DNA from: Azospirillum sp. 412522
GTDB taxonomy: Bacteria; Pseudomonadota; Alphaproteobacteria; Azospirillales; Azospirillaceae
Reading direction: 5' to 3'
Assembly (NCBI RefSeq): GCF_019805165.1
Contig: NZ_RWIJ01000019.1
Span: 57,793-121,792 of the forward strand
Length of the DNA: 64,000 nucleotides
Below, piece by piece: positions 33,337-40,881 of the stretch. Both the position numbers and the translations under genes were made by a program. The first letter of the stretch is position 1, and each line of letters starts with the position of its first letter. The notes beneath the pieces are model-generated. The model had not been told where the DNA came from, did no database searches, and was given only the letters and a program-made list of their open reading frames with translations.

Positions 33337-34038
33337 TCAGAGGCCCCAGGCGCCGCTCTCCGCCGGATCGACGACCTGGATGTTGTTCTCCACCGCCTTC
33401 ACGCCGGGAACGCGCTCCGCCGCGACGCGCAGGGCGTCGCGCTGGGACCCGCTGCTGACGAAACCCCAGAGCTGGACGACGCCATTGCGGACGACGATGG
33501 CGTCATGCGACCGCGACTCCCACGACAGCTCCTTGACCGCAGCGGTCACCCGGTCCTTCAGGGCGCGGTCGTCGGGGGCGGCGGCCGGGGTTTCCGGCGA
33601 AACGCTGGCCAGGGCGCGCAGCAGGTTGGCGCGGCTGATGATGCCGACCAGAGCGCCGTTGCGGACCACCGGCACGCGCTTGATCCGCCGCGTCTCCATC
33701 ACCCGCACGACCTCCTCGGGCGAGGCGTTCTCATCGACCGTGGTGACATGGCTGGTCATCACGTCGGCGACCTTGCAGGCGTGGGACTTGACGAAGTCCT
33801 CCGCCGGCAGGGTGCCGCCGGACAGCAGGCCCAGCCACCAGGAGCGATGGCGTTCGGTCCCCAGCTCCACCCGGCGCAGCAGGTCGCCTTCGCTGATGAT
33901 CCCCACCACCTTGCCGGCGGCATCGACCACCGGCATGCCGCTGATGTTGTTCGCCAGCATCGTCCGGGCGGCATCGGCGACGGTTTCGTCCGGGCCGATG
34001 GTGATGACCCGCGGCGTCATCAGATCGATAGCCTTCAT
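33337..34038 (-). CDS. CBS-CBS-BON domain protein
   Basis: A 233-residue soluble protein. CBS1 (about 1-60) 'MTPRVITIGPDETVADAARTMLANNISGMPVVD', CBS2 (about 88-145) 'MTSHVTTVDENASPEEVVRVMETRRIKRVPVV', and a C-terminal BON domain (about 160-225) 'VTAAVKELSWESRSHDAIVVRNGVVQLWGFVSS'. CBS pairs bind adenine nucleotides, and BON domains bind membranes or other proteins. Such proteins are often stress-linked regulators in alphaproteobacteria. It is monocistronic here. The ligand and target are unknown. Confidence 0.9.
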   Translation of the reverse strand: MKAIDLMTPRVITIGPDETVADAARTMLANNISGMPVVDAAGKVVGIISEGDLLRRVELGTERHRSWWLGLLSGGTLPAEDFVKSHACKVADVMTSHVTTVDENASPEEVVRVMETRRIKRVPVVRNGALVGIISRANLLRALASVSPETPAAAPDDRALKDRVTAAVKELSWESRSHDAIVVRNGVVQLWGFVSSGSQRDALRVAAERVPGVKAVENNIQVVDPAESGAWGL

Positions 34039-34369
34039 CGTTTCTCTCCCCTTGCGGTCGTTGGCCTCAATGTCGTTTGACCAAGAGAACCTAAGAGGTC
34101 GAAAGTCGAGGACAATTGATCTGGAGCAATTTGGCGAAAGGCTTTCCGCATGATGAAAAATACCGGACGTGCACCTACAATTTCAGCGGATCAGCGGGAT
34201 GCACTGGCATCTTTCTTCGGAGACGGAGAAGCCAAAACCTCTGCGGAACTTCTTCGTGATTATCGCCAATCATGAAATTTTTGTCATCTCCGTCAGGAGG
34301 AGACTCAATGGAGCGCTACAAAGACGGCCATGATCGGATCGCCTTCGCCCACTGCGGGTTGACGCCGCT
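34039..34369. other. 331-bp intergenic region with a possible small gene
   Basis: GC content drops here. The only coding candidate is the 41-codon ORF at 34150-34275. A GTCGAAAGTCGAGGAC repeat near 34096-34111 is too short to interpret. No other gene or clear terminator is visible. Confidence 0.35.
34150..34275 (+). CDS. possible 41-residue small protein
   Basis: The ORF begins MMKNTGRAPTISADQRDALA and ends LLRDYRQS. An AAAGG element lies nine bases ahead of the first ATG. The composition looks like a real soluble protein (one helix-rich segment, no low complexity) and base composition differs from the neighbours. It is short enough to arise by chance, so treat it as a candidate. Confidence 0.4.
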   Translation: MMKNTGRAPTISADQRDALASFFGDGEAKTSAELLRDYRQS

Positions 34370-35212
34370 TCATTCGCCCACTTCCGCCACCTGGGTGGTC
34401 GTCCGCTCCTCGGGCGGTGTCGGATACCGGTAGAAGGAATGGCCGCCGATCGAGGTGGTCAGCAGCCGCTCCTCCGCCCAATCCGGCTTCTGGCGACGGA
34501 GCGCCGCCTGCGCCGGCGGGCTGTAGAACAGCGAGGCGCGCGCGGTCGGATCGGGCAGATCGTCGTCGTTCAGGTTCCAGGCCAGCCCGCGCGCGACGCG
34601 CAACGCGTCCTGGTCGGCGGCAAGACGGGGCTTCGGCCAGGACGGCATGCCGCCCGCCCGGATCACCGTCGCCTGACGGCGGATGTCCGCCAGGATACGC
34701 CGCGCCTCGATCCGCGGGTCGGCCGCCGCCGGCTTCGCCTGCTCGGCGGCCTTCCGGTTCGGCTTGGCTCCGGGCTTCGCCACTTTCGCCTTTTGCCGGT
34801 TCTTCGGTTCGACGGGTTCCGCCGCGAAGGGTTCGAACTGGCCGGTGGCGACGACGACGCGGCAGGGCAGAGACGGCTGGTCCGCCGAGGCGGCCCGGTT
34901 GGCGACCACCCACATCACGGCGGCCATGGCGTCCGCCCCCTCCCCGCGCGCCTCGGCCCAGCCGGCCAGCGCGAGACAGCGGCGCTCCCGCTCGGCCTGC
35001 CATGGGGTCAGCATGTAGACCGAGCTGCCGATCATCACCGGCTGCCGGGCGCCGCCCCGCTTCGGCACGCCTCCCTTCCCGTCGCCGACGAACAGCGCGC
35101 ATCCCGTGTCGCCCGGCCGGCAGACCGCATCGCTGGCGTCGACGACCTGTGCCCCGGCGGCGGCGGGCAGCACGGCGGTCGCGAGCATCACGGCAGGAAG
35201 GAGGTTGCGCAT
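34370..35212 (-). CDS. cell-wall hydrolase, SleB/CwlJ family (Hydrolase_2)
   Basis: A 280-residue secreted protein from the ATG at 35212 (GGAGA upstream). The signal peptide is MRNLLPAVMLATAVLPAAAGA. The conserved SleB-type core has 'LALAGWAEARGEGADAMAAVMWVVANRA' with the catalytic Glu in 'AEARGE', then 'CRVVVATGQFEPF', and the C-terminal 'DPTARASLFYSPPAQAA' and 'IGGHSFYR'. An internal Lys/Ala/Pro-rich insert (about 145-180) separates the halves. These lytic enzymes cut peptidoglycan glycan strands; in non-sporeformers they act in wall remodelling. The cell-wall theme matches the D-amino-acid peptide loci further right. Confidence 0.85.
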   Translation of the reverse strand: MRNLLPAVMLATAVLPAAAGAQVVDASDAVCRPGDTGCALFVGDGKGGVPKRGGARQPVMIGSSVYMLTPWQAERERRCLALAGWAEARGEGADAMAAVMWVVANRAASADQPSLPCRVVVATGQFEPFAAEPVEPKNRQKAKVAKPGAKPNRKAAEQAKPAAADPRIEARRILADIRRQATVIRAGGMPSWPKPRLAADQDALRVARGLAWNLNDDDLPDPTARASLFYSPPAQAALRRQKPDWAEERLLTTSIGGHSFYRYPTPPEERTTTQVAEVGE

Positions 35213-35393
35213 CCCAGTCTCTCCGGCTCGGGAAGGGGGACTTCCTTCGACAGGAGGGCGGACGGCAAGTTCCCTCTCTCGTCCAGATCCCGGAGAGCTT
35301 AAGCCCGAGGGCGGAGGGTGTACGCCGTTCGGGGTCCCAAAGGTGTTTCGGCCCGCCCGGTGAATGGAGAGCGTATCGGAAAGAGCGGCGGTC

Positions 35394-35615
35394 TCAGCCG
35401 TCCTGCCGGCCGGCCCCCTGGTTACTCTGCGGCTGGTCACTCTGCGGCTTGCCGCCGTCGCCGGTCCAGTCGTCGGTCAGATACTCCTGGGAGCGGCTGA
35501 TCTCTTCGACCTCCGTGCGGGACGGCGGTTTCGGCACCTGGTCCTGACCGGACTGGCGGTCTTCGGACAATCGGCCATCCGTCTGGCCGTTCGCAGAGTC
35601 GGGGGTGCGGGGCAT
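35394..35615 (-). CDS. 73-residue hydrophilic hypothetical protein
   Basis: A small, highly charged and Gln/Gly/Asp-rich protein (MPRTPDSANGQTDGRLSEDR...), likely intrinsically disordered. AAGGAG lies six bases before the ATG. One short ordered-looking stretch is 'TEVEEISRSQEYLTDDW'. It has no recognised family. Similar small hydrophilic proteins are often stress-induced, but no stress promoter is visible here. Confidence 0.55.
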   Translation of the reverse strand: MPRTPDSANGQTDGRLSEDRQSGQDQVPKPPSRTEVEEISRSQEYLTDDWTGDGGKPQSDQPQSNQGAGRQDG

Positions 35616-35708
35616 GGGCGGCTCCTTGTCAGCCGGGGAACAGTCCCAGCAAACAGGGGCGGGCCGTCAACGTCACGCTCCCGAAAGGCTCCCGGAAAGG
35701 CGATGCGC

Positions 35709-35915
35709 TCAGTGGGCGGCGTCGGCGACGGCGACCGGCATCGTCCGGACCATTTCCAGGGCGACGGCGGCGGTGGCTTCGTCGGCGGCCAGGATGGCGT
35801 TCGGGTTCATGTGGGAGACCGCGGCCACGGCGGCGAACAGGACGACGCAGACGATGGTGCGGACGATGGCGAACTTGGCGGCGAAAATGGCGGATTCGGC
35901 GTCATAGCTGGACAT
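35709..35915 (-). CDS. 68-residue single-pass membrane protein, unknown
   Basis: A small protein with one TM helix (about 12-34, 'FAAKFAIVRTIVCVVLFAAVAAVSH') flanked by a short acidic N-terminus and an Ala/Val-rich amphipathic C-terminus. AAGGAAG precedes the ATG at a suitable distance. No family is recognised. It may be cotranscribed with the small hydrophilic gene downstream, 93 bp away. Confidence 0.5.
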   Translation of the reverse strand: MSSYDAESAIFAAKFAIVRTIVCVVLFAAVAAVSHMNPNAILAADEATAAVALEMVRTMPVAVADAAH

Positions 35916-36218
35916 GGCAGTCTTCCTTCAAGGTCGGTTTGAAATTCCGGCGGCCGGTGTCGCGGCCTGTTGAGGAAGATATTGACACGATCTCGCATGC
36001 GCGAAAGCGAAGACATCGCATCGCTGTTCTTGCCATTTCGCATTGCAGCATAGCGCTACGAAAGACACCACAAGAGTGATCTCTTAATGCGTCTTTACGT
36101 TTCGCAGCGCTCTAACGAGGGATATGGGGCTTTCGCAGCGCTATTACTGCTCGCTGCCTGGCCCCATTTAAAACATGTGGTGCGGCTTCGTCAAACGACA
36201 ATGGCTGGAAGGGCCGGC
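35916..36218. other. 303-bp intergenic region with a 12-bp direct repeat
   Basis: No gene is supported. TTTCGCAGCGCT occurs at 36100-36111 and 36131-36142, 31 bp apart (three helical turns), which could be a regulator site. The stretch around 36055-36180 is less GC-rich than its surroundings. Confidence 0.4.
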
Positions 36219-37019
36219 TCAGCGCCCCGGCGACAGCCGCTCCGCGCTGGCCTTCAGCGTGTCGATCATCACCTGCTGCGCCTCTTCGGTGGTGTCGGCG
36301 GGGACGACGAAGCAGATGGTGGCGATGCAGCGGCCGGCCGGATCGCGGACCGGGGCGGCGAGGCAGGTGGTGAAGCGGTCGACCAGGGCGGTGGTGCGGA
36401 CATAGCCCTGGGTGCGGGCGCGGTGCATGTCCTCCAGGAACTCGTCCTCGGCGATGTGGCGGCCGTCGGGCAGAATGAAATCCTCCGCCGGGATGAAGCG
36501 CCGGATCTCCGCGGCATCCATGTGGTCGACCAGCAGCCGGCCCGACGCCGTCCAGGGGATCGGCACCTTGATGCCGATCTCGGAGCTGATGCGGAACATG
36601 CGGCGGCCGGGTTCATTCAGCACGACCAGATACTTGTCGCCCTCCAGCGTGCAGAACTGCGCCGTCTCCCCCACCAGCTCGGCGATGTGGGCGACCTCCA
36701 CCCGGGCCTTGCGGATCAGGTCGACGCTGTCGAGATAGTCGCTGCCGTAATAATGCATCGCCGGCCCGAAATAGACAGTGCCGTCGCCGTCGCGCAGTTC
36801 CAGCCAGCGCGCCTCGACCAGCGTGTTGACCAGTTCGTACATGGTGGAGCGCGGGGTGCCGGTGTCGCGGGCGATGTCAGCGATGCGCGTCGGCGCGCGC
36901 CGGTCGTGCAGATGCTCCATCAGCGCGATGACGCGGTCGATGCCGCGGGCGCGGCCCGTCGATTTTTCCTCCGGCTGCTTCTCCGCCACCGGCTTTTCCG
37001 CCACGCCGCCGCTCTTCAT
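36219..37019 (-). CDS. IclR-family transcriptional regulator of D-peptide locus 1
   Basis: A 266-residue regulator starting at 37019 (GGGAG upstream). The helix-turn-helix 'RIADIARDTGTPRSTMYELVNTLVEARWLEL' is followed by the IclR effector domain ('FCTLEGDKYLVVLNEPGRRMFRISSEIGIKVPIPWTASGRLLV...LAAPVRDPAGRCIATICFVVP'). It diverges from the peptide-transport operon at 37163 across a 143-bp region with palindromic sites. This strongly suggests that it controls that operon, probably in response to a substrate-derived acid. Confidence 0.9.
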   Translation of the reverse strand: MKSGGVAEKPVAEKQPEEKSTGRARGIDRVIALMEHLHDRRAPTRIADIARDTGTPRSTMYELVNTLVEARWLELRDGDGTVYFGPAMHYYGSDYLDSVDLIRKARVEVAHIAELVGETAQFCTLEGDKYLVVLNEPGRRMFRISSEIGIKVPIPWTASGRLLVDHMDAAEIRRFIPAEDFILPDGRHIAEDEFLEDMHRARTQGYVRTTALVDRFTTCLAAPVRDPAGRCIATICFVVPADTTEEAQQVMIDTLKASAERLSPGR

Positions 37020-37085
37020 CAACCCGCACTCCCTGTCGTCCCGCCACCGATTAGCACGCGGATTTTCGGCTTGCCAGCGCTGTTT

Positions 37086-37141
37086 GTCCGATATACCGTT
37101 CGCTTGTCTGGAATACAAGACCGACGTCCGATATTTCGGAC
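37086..37141. promoter_or_regulatory. candidate IclR operator cluster
   Basis: A perfect palindrome GTCCGATATTTCGGAC occupies 37126-37141, with a second GTCCGATAT half at 37086-37094. Between them lies an imperfect palindrome, CTTGTCTGGAATACAAG, at 37103-37119. The cluster ends 21 bp before the binding-protein start and is well placed to regulate both divergent genes. Confidence 0.6.
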
Positions 37142-37162
37142 AAACGGTCCGGGAGGCAGAAA

Positions 37163-38746
37163 ATGACTGGGATCACGCGACGTCTTTTCAACACGGCCCT
37201 CGGTTCGGCAGTCGCCGTCGGCGGGCTTTCCACCGGCCTCTCCGCCGGCATTCTGGGAACCTGGACGACCCCGGCGCAGGCGCAGGGCGCCGCCTCGGTC
37301 GTCACGGTCGCCACCATCGGCGAGCCGCCGACGCTGGACCCGGTCGGCACCACGTCCGACCTCGTCAGCATCATCACCCAGCACATGTTCGAGACGCTGT
37401 TCACCTTCGACGGCGACTGGAAGCTGGCCCCGCTGGTGGCGTCGGCCCTGCCGCAGGTGTCGGCGGACGGCAAGACCTACACGATCCCGCTGCGCAGCGG
37501 CGTCACCTTCCATGACGGCAGCACCGTCACGGCCGACGACGTGGTCGCCTCGCTGGATCACTGGACCAAGGCCTCGCCGCGCGGCAAGACCGTCGCCCCG
37601 CTGGTCGAGAGCATCGCCGCCAAAGGCGCCGATGCCGTCGTCATCGCGCTGAAGGAGCCGTTCGCGCCGCTGACCTCGCTGCTGGCGATGAACAACGGCG
37701 CCGCCGCCATCGTGCCGAAATCGGTGATCGACGGGCCGGGCGCGCTGAAGTCGCTGGTCGGCACCGGCCCCTACAAGCTGCTGGAGCACAAGCCCGACCA
37801 GTATATCCGGCTGGTCCGCCATGACGGCTACGCCTCGCCCGCCGGCACGCCCAGCGGCTATGCCGGCAGCCGCAAGGCCAACATCGGTGAGGTCCGCTTC
37901 GTCCCGGTGCCGAACGCCGCCACCCGGGTGTCGGGCGTGCTCGCCGGCCAGTACCAGTTCGCCGACAGCCTGCCGGCGGAAACCCTGCCGCGCATCAAGG
38001 AGGCCTCCGGCGTCAAGCCGGTGATCGTCAAGCCCTTCGGCTTCCCGCTGATGATCATGAACACCAAGACCGGCGTCATGGCGAACCAGAAGGTGCGCCA
38101 GGCGGTCCTGGCGGCGCTGGAGCCGAACGACATGCTGCTGGCGGGCCTCGGCGATCCCGAATTCGTCCAGGCGGAGGGGTCGATCTACGCCCAGGGCACG
38201 CCCTTCTACGACGAGGCCAGCGCCAAACCCTACAGCGACCATGCGGCCGGCAAGGCGGCGGATCTGTTGAAGGCCGCCGGCTACAAGGGCGAGCCGATCC
38301 GCATCATGACCTCGGTGCAGTACGAGTTCCTGTACAAGATGAGCATGGTGGCGCAGGCCCAGCTCGAACTCGCCGGCTTCAAGGTCGACCTCCAGGTGCT
38401 GGACTGGGCGACTCTGCTGCAGCGCCGCGGCGACGACAAGGGCTGGGACGCCTTCTTCACCTACCACACCTTCGTGCCGGAACCGTCGCTGATCACGGTG
38501 CTGAACCCGAGCTATCCCGGCTGGTGGGACAGCCCGGCCAAGCGCGAGGCGCTCGCCGCCTTCAACCGCGAGATGGACCCGGCGGCCCGCAAGGCGAAGT
38601 GGGTGGCGTTGCAGACGCTGTTCTACAGCGAGGTGCCGAGCGTCAAGGTCGGCGAGTTCTACAACCTCGCCGCCAGCAGCGACAAGCTGACCGGCTACAC
38701 CCCGACGCCCTGGCCGTTCTTCTGGAACACCGAACTGAAGGGCTGA
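37163..38746 (+). CDS. oligopeptide ABC transporter substrate-binding protein (SBP family 5), locus 1
   Basis: A 527-residue periplasmic peptide-binding protein. The signal sequence carries an RR motif ('MTGITRRLFNTALGSAVAVGG') and ends near PAQAQ, so Tat export is possible. Family hallmarks are 'EPPTLDPVGTTSDLVSIITQHMFETLFTFDGDWKLAPLVASALPQVSADGKTYTIPLRSGVTFHDGSTVTADDVVASLD'. It is the first gene of an eight-gene IclR-controlled operon with a D-aminoacylase and a D-amino-acid lyase, so the cargo is probably peptides or N-acyl amino acids with D-residues. Confidence 0.9.
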   Translation: MTGITRRLFNTALGSAVAVGGLSTGLSAGILGTWTTPAQAQGAASVVTVATIGEPPTLDPVGTTSDLVSIITQHMFETLFTFDGDWKLAPLVASALPQVSADGKTYTIPLRSGVTFHDGSTVTADDVVASLDHWTKASPRGKTVAPLVESIAAKGADAVVIALKEPFAPLTSLLAMNNGAAAIVPKSVIDGPGALKSLVGTGPYKLLEHKPDQYIRLVRHDGYASPAGTPSGYAGSRKANIGEVRFVPVPNAATRVSGVLAGQYQFADSLPAETLPRIKEASGVKPVIVKPFGFPLMIMNTKTGVMANQKVRQAVLAALEPNDMLLAGLGDPEFVQAEGSIYAQGTPFYDEASAKPYSDHAAGKAADLLKAAGYKGEPIRIMTSVQYEFLYKMSMVAQAQLELAGFKVDLQVLDWATLLQRRGDDKGWDAFFTYHTFVPEPSLITVLNPSYPGWWDSPAKREALAAFNREMDPAARKAKWVALQTLFYSEVPSVKVGEFYNLAASSDKLTGYTPTPWPFFWNTELKG

Positions 38747-38759
38747 GGGGCGATTAGGT

Positions 38760-38985
38760 AATTCCCTCTCCCGCCTCTCGCACAAACGAAGTTTGTGCTG
38801 ACGGCGTCAGGCGGATCGAAGATCCGCTGAGAGCCCCGGGAGAGGGAAGGGGCCCAAGCGGAGCTTGGGAAGGGTGAGGGGTGGCGCAAGGAACCATGCG
38901 CTTCCGGTTTCTTGGATCACCCCTCACCCTCCCCACGCCTTCGGCGTGGGTCCCCTCCCTCTCCCGGGACGGGAGAGGGGAATTC
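38760..38985. repeat. complex palindromic repeat, copy A
   Basis: A roughly 225-bp foldback element bounded by CCCTCTCCCG and CGGGAGAGGG. Nested inside are clean hairpins: GCACAAAC-gaa-GTTTGTGC, GCGGATC-gaa-GATCCGC, CCCAAGC-gga-GCTTGGG and CCCACGCC-ttc-GGCGTGGG. Similar elements occur at 44076-44245 and 57743-57897. It lies between the binding-protein gene and the first permease gene of the operon. It has no coding capacity of its own. Confidence 0.85.
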
Positions 38986-39015
38986 TGTGCTTCTCCTCGG
39001 TCCGGGACCGCAACC

Positions 39016-39957
39016 ATGCTCGTCTACGTCGTCCGCCGGTTCGCCGGCATGATGATCGTCATGCTGCTCGTCGCCATGGTGGTCTTCCTGATCGCCCGCG
39101 TCGTGCCGGGCGATCCCGCCGCCGTCATGCTGGGGTCCGCCGCCACGCCGGAGGACATCGCGGCGCTGCGCGGCCGGCTGGGGCTCGACGAGCCGCTGCT
39201 GACGCAGTTCCTGCTCTATCTCGGGCAGATCGTCCGCTTCGACCTCGGCTCATCCATCTTCCTCAACCGGCCGGTGTCGCAGGCGCTGGCCGAACGGTCG
39301 GAGCTGACCGCCCTGCTGACGATGATGTCGGTGGGGATCGCCATGCTGATCGGCGTGCCGATCGGCATCCTGTCGGCGGCCAAGCGCGGCGGGCTGATCG
39401 ACCAGACCTCCGTCGGGCTCGCCATGCTGGCGGCCAGCGTGCCCAGCTTCTGGATCGGGCTGACGCTGATCAAGTATCTGGCGGTCGATCATGCCTGGTT
39501 CCCGGTCGCCGGCTACGGCCCGCCCGACGCCGACCTGATGGAGCGGATGCGCCATCTGGTGCTGCCGGCCATCGCGCTCGGCATCCCGAACTCGGCGCTG
39601 ATCCTGCGCTTCACCCGCACCAGCATGCTGGACGTGATGAGCCATGACTATGTCCGCACCGCGCGGGCCAAGGGCCTGCCGCCGCTGGTCGTCGTGCTGA
39701 AGCATGCGCTGCGCAACGCGATGATCCCGATCCTGACGGTGATCGGCCTGACCACCGCGGTGATGATCGCCGGCGCCATCGTGACGGAGACCGTGTTCGG
39801 CCTGCCCGGCGTCGGCAACCTGATCGTCTCGGCCGTGCTGCGCCGCGACTATCCGGTGATCCAGGGCGCCCTGCTGGTGGTGTCCGCCATCTATGTGCTG
39901 ATCAACCTGACGGTCGACCTGCTCTATGCCGTGGTCGATCCGCGGGTCCGTTATTGA
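39016..39957 (+). CDS. oligopeptide ABC transporter permease, DppB type, locus 1
   Basis: A 313-residue inner-membrane permease starting MLVYVVRRFAGMMIVMLLVAMVVFLIARVVPGDPAAVMLG, the classical DppB opening. Six TM helices and the EAA loop 'YVRTARAKGLPPLVVVLKHALRNAMIPILTVIGL' are visible, ending 'LLYAVVDPRVRY'. I start at 39016; upstream in-frame sequence is read-through of the palindromic repeat. It pairs with the DppC-type gene 15 bp downstream. Confidence 0.92.
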   Translation: MLVYVVRRFAGMMIVMLLVAMVVFLIARVVPGDPAAVMLGSAATPEDIAALRGRLGLDEPLLTQFLLYLGQIVRFDLGSSIFLNRPVSQALAERSELTALLTMMSVGIAMLIGVPIGILSAAKRGGLIDQTSVGLAMLAASVPSFWIGLTLIKYLAVDHAWFPVAGYGPPDADLMERMRHLVLPAIALGIPNSALILRFTRTSMLDVMSHDYVRTARAKGLPPLVVVLKHALRNAMIPILTVIGLTTAVMIAGAIVTETVFGLPGVGNLIVSAVLRRDYPVIQGALLVVSAIYVLINLTVDLLYAVVDPRVRY

Positions 39958-39971
39958 GAGGGAGGGTTTCC

Positions 39972-40880
39972 ATGGCAAGCGTCCCCGCCGGTCACGGCGC
40001 CGTTCCCCTTCCCTCCGCATCCGGGCCGCAGCGCAGCCGGTCGCCGCTCGCCCTGCTGATGCGCCAGCTGTTCCGCCGCCGTCTGGTGGTGCTGTCCTTC
40101 CTCATCATGCTGGCGATCCTGGCGGTGGCGCTGCTGGCGCCCTGGATCACCCCCTTCAACCCGACGAAGATGGACATCCTCGGCCGGCTGAAGCCGCCGA
40201 CCGCCGCCCACTGGTTCGGCACCGACGAGTACGGCCGCGACGTGCTGTCCCGCGTGATGCTGGGCGCCCGGCTGTCGCTGCTGGTCGGCCTGCTGGTCGT
40301 GGTGGTGGCGACGGTGCTCGGCACGCTGCTGGGGCTGGCCGCCGGCTATGTCCGGCCGCTCGACGGCGTGCTGATGCGGCTGACCGACGCGCTGATGGCC
40401 TTCCCCGACATCCTGCTCGCCATCGCCTTCATGGCGGCGCTGGGGCCGTCGCTCTACAACGTCGTGCTGGCGCTCGGCATCGTCTACACCCCGCGCGTCG
40501 CCCGCGTGGTGCGCGCCGCCTGCCTGGTGGTGCGCGAGATGCCCTATATCGAGGCGGCGACGGCGCTCGGCGCCTCGACCCCGCGCATCGTCTTCCTGCA
40601 CATCCTGCCCAACCTGATCTCGCCGATCCTGGTGCAGGCGACCTTCATCTTCGCCTACGCCATCCTGACGGAGGCGGCGCTGTCCTTCCTCGGCGTCGGC
40701 GTGCCGCCGACCACGCCGACCTGGGGCAACATGATCGCCGGCGCCCAGCAGTATTTCCAGCAGGCAGACTGGCTGATCCTGTTCCCCGGCTGCGCCATCG
40801 TCCTGACCGTGCTGTCGCTCCAGGTCGTCGGCGATGGCCTGCGCGACGCGCTCGACCCCCGGCTCCAGAAGGCCAAGTAA
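39972..40880 (+). CDS. oligopeptide ABC transporter permease, DppC type, locus 1
   Basis: A 302-residue permease starting at 39972 after AGGGAGGG. Typical DppC elements are 'HWFGTDEYGRDVLSRVMLGARLSLLVGLLVVVVATVLGTLLGLAAGY', 'DILLAIAFMAALGPSLYNVVLALGIVYTPRVARVVRAACLVVREMPYIEAATALGAS' (EAA loop) and 'TEAALSFLGVGVPPTTPTWGNMI'. It forms the transmembrane channel with the DppB-type subunit. The next gene starts one base after its stop. Confidence 0.92.
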   Translation: MASVPAGHGAVPLPSASGPQRSRSPLALLMRQLFRRRLVVLSFLIMLAILAVALLAPWITPFNPTKMDILGRLKPPTAAHWFGTDEYGRDVLSRVMLGARLSLLVGLLVVVVATVLGTLLGLAAGYVRPLDGVLMRLTDALMAFPDILLAIAFMAALGPSLYNVVLALGIVYTPRVARVVRAACLVVREMPYIEAATALGASTPRIVFLHILPNLISPILVQATFIFAYAILTEAALSFLGVGVPPTTPTWGNMIAGAQQYFQQADWLILFPGCAIVLTVLSLQVVGDGLRDALDPRLQKAK

Positions 40881-40881
40881 A

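Noticed and set aside
38760..38985. CRISPR array or tandem repeat array in the palindromic repeat
   Set aside because: There are no regularly spaced identical repeats with unique spacers; the structure is nested inverted repeats dispersed in three places.
38881..39015. Upstream in-frame extension of the locus 1 DppB-type gene (and similar extensions of the genes at 44285 and 57698)
   Set aside because: These extensions are translations of the palindromic repeat elements; each true protein starts at a canonical DppB or DppD N-terminus.
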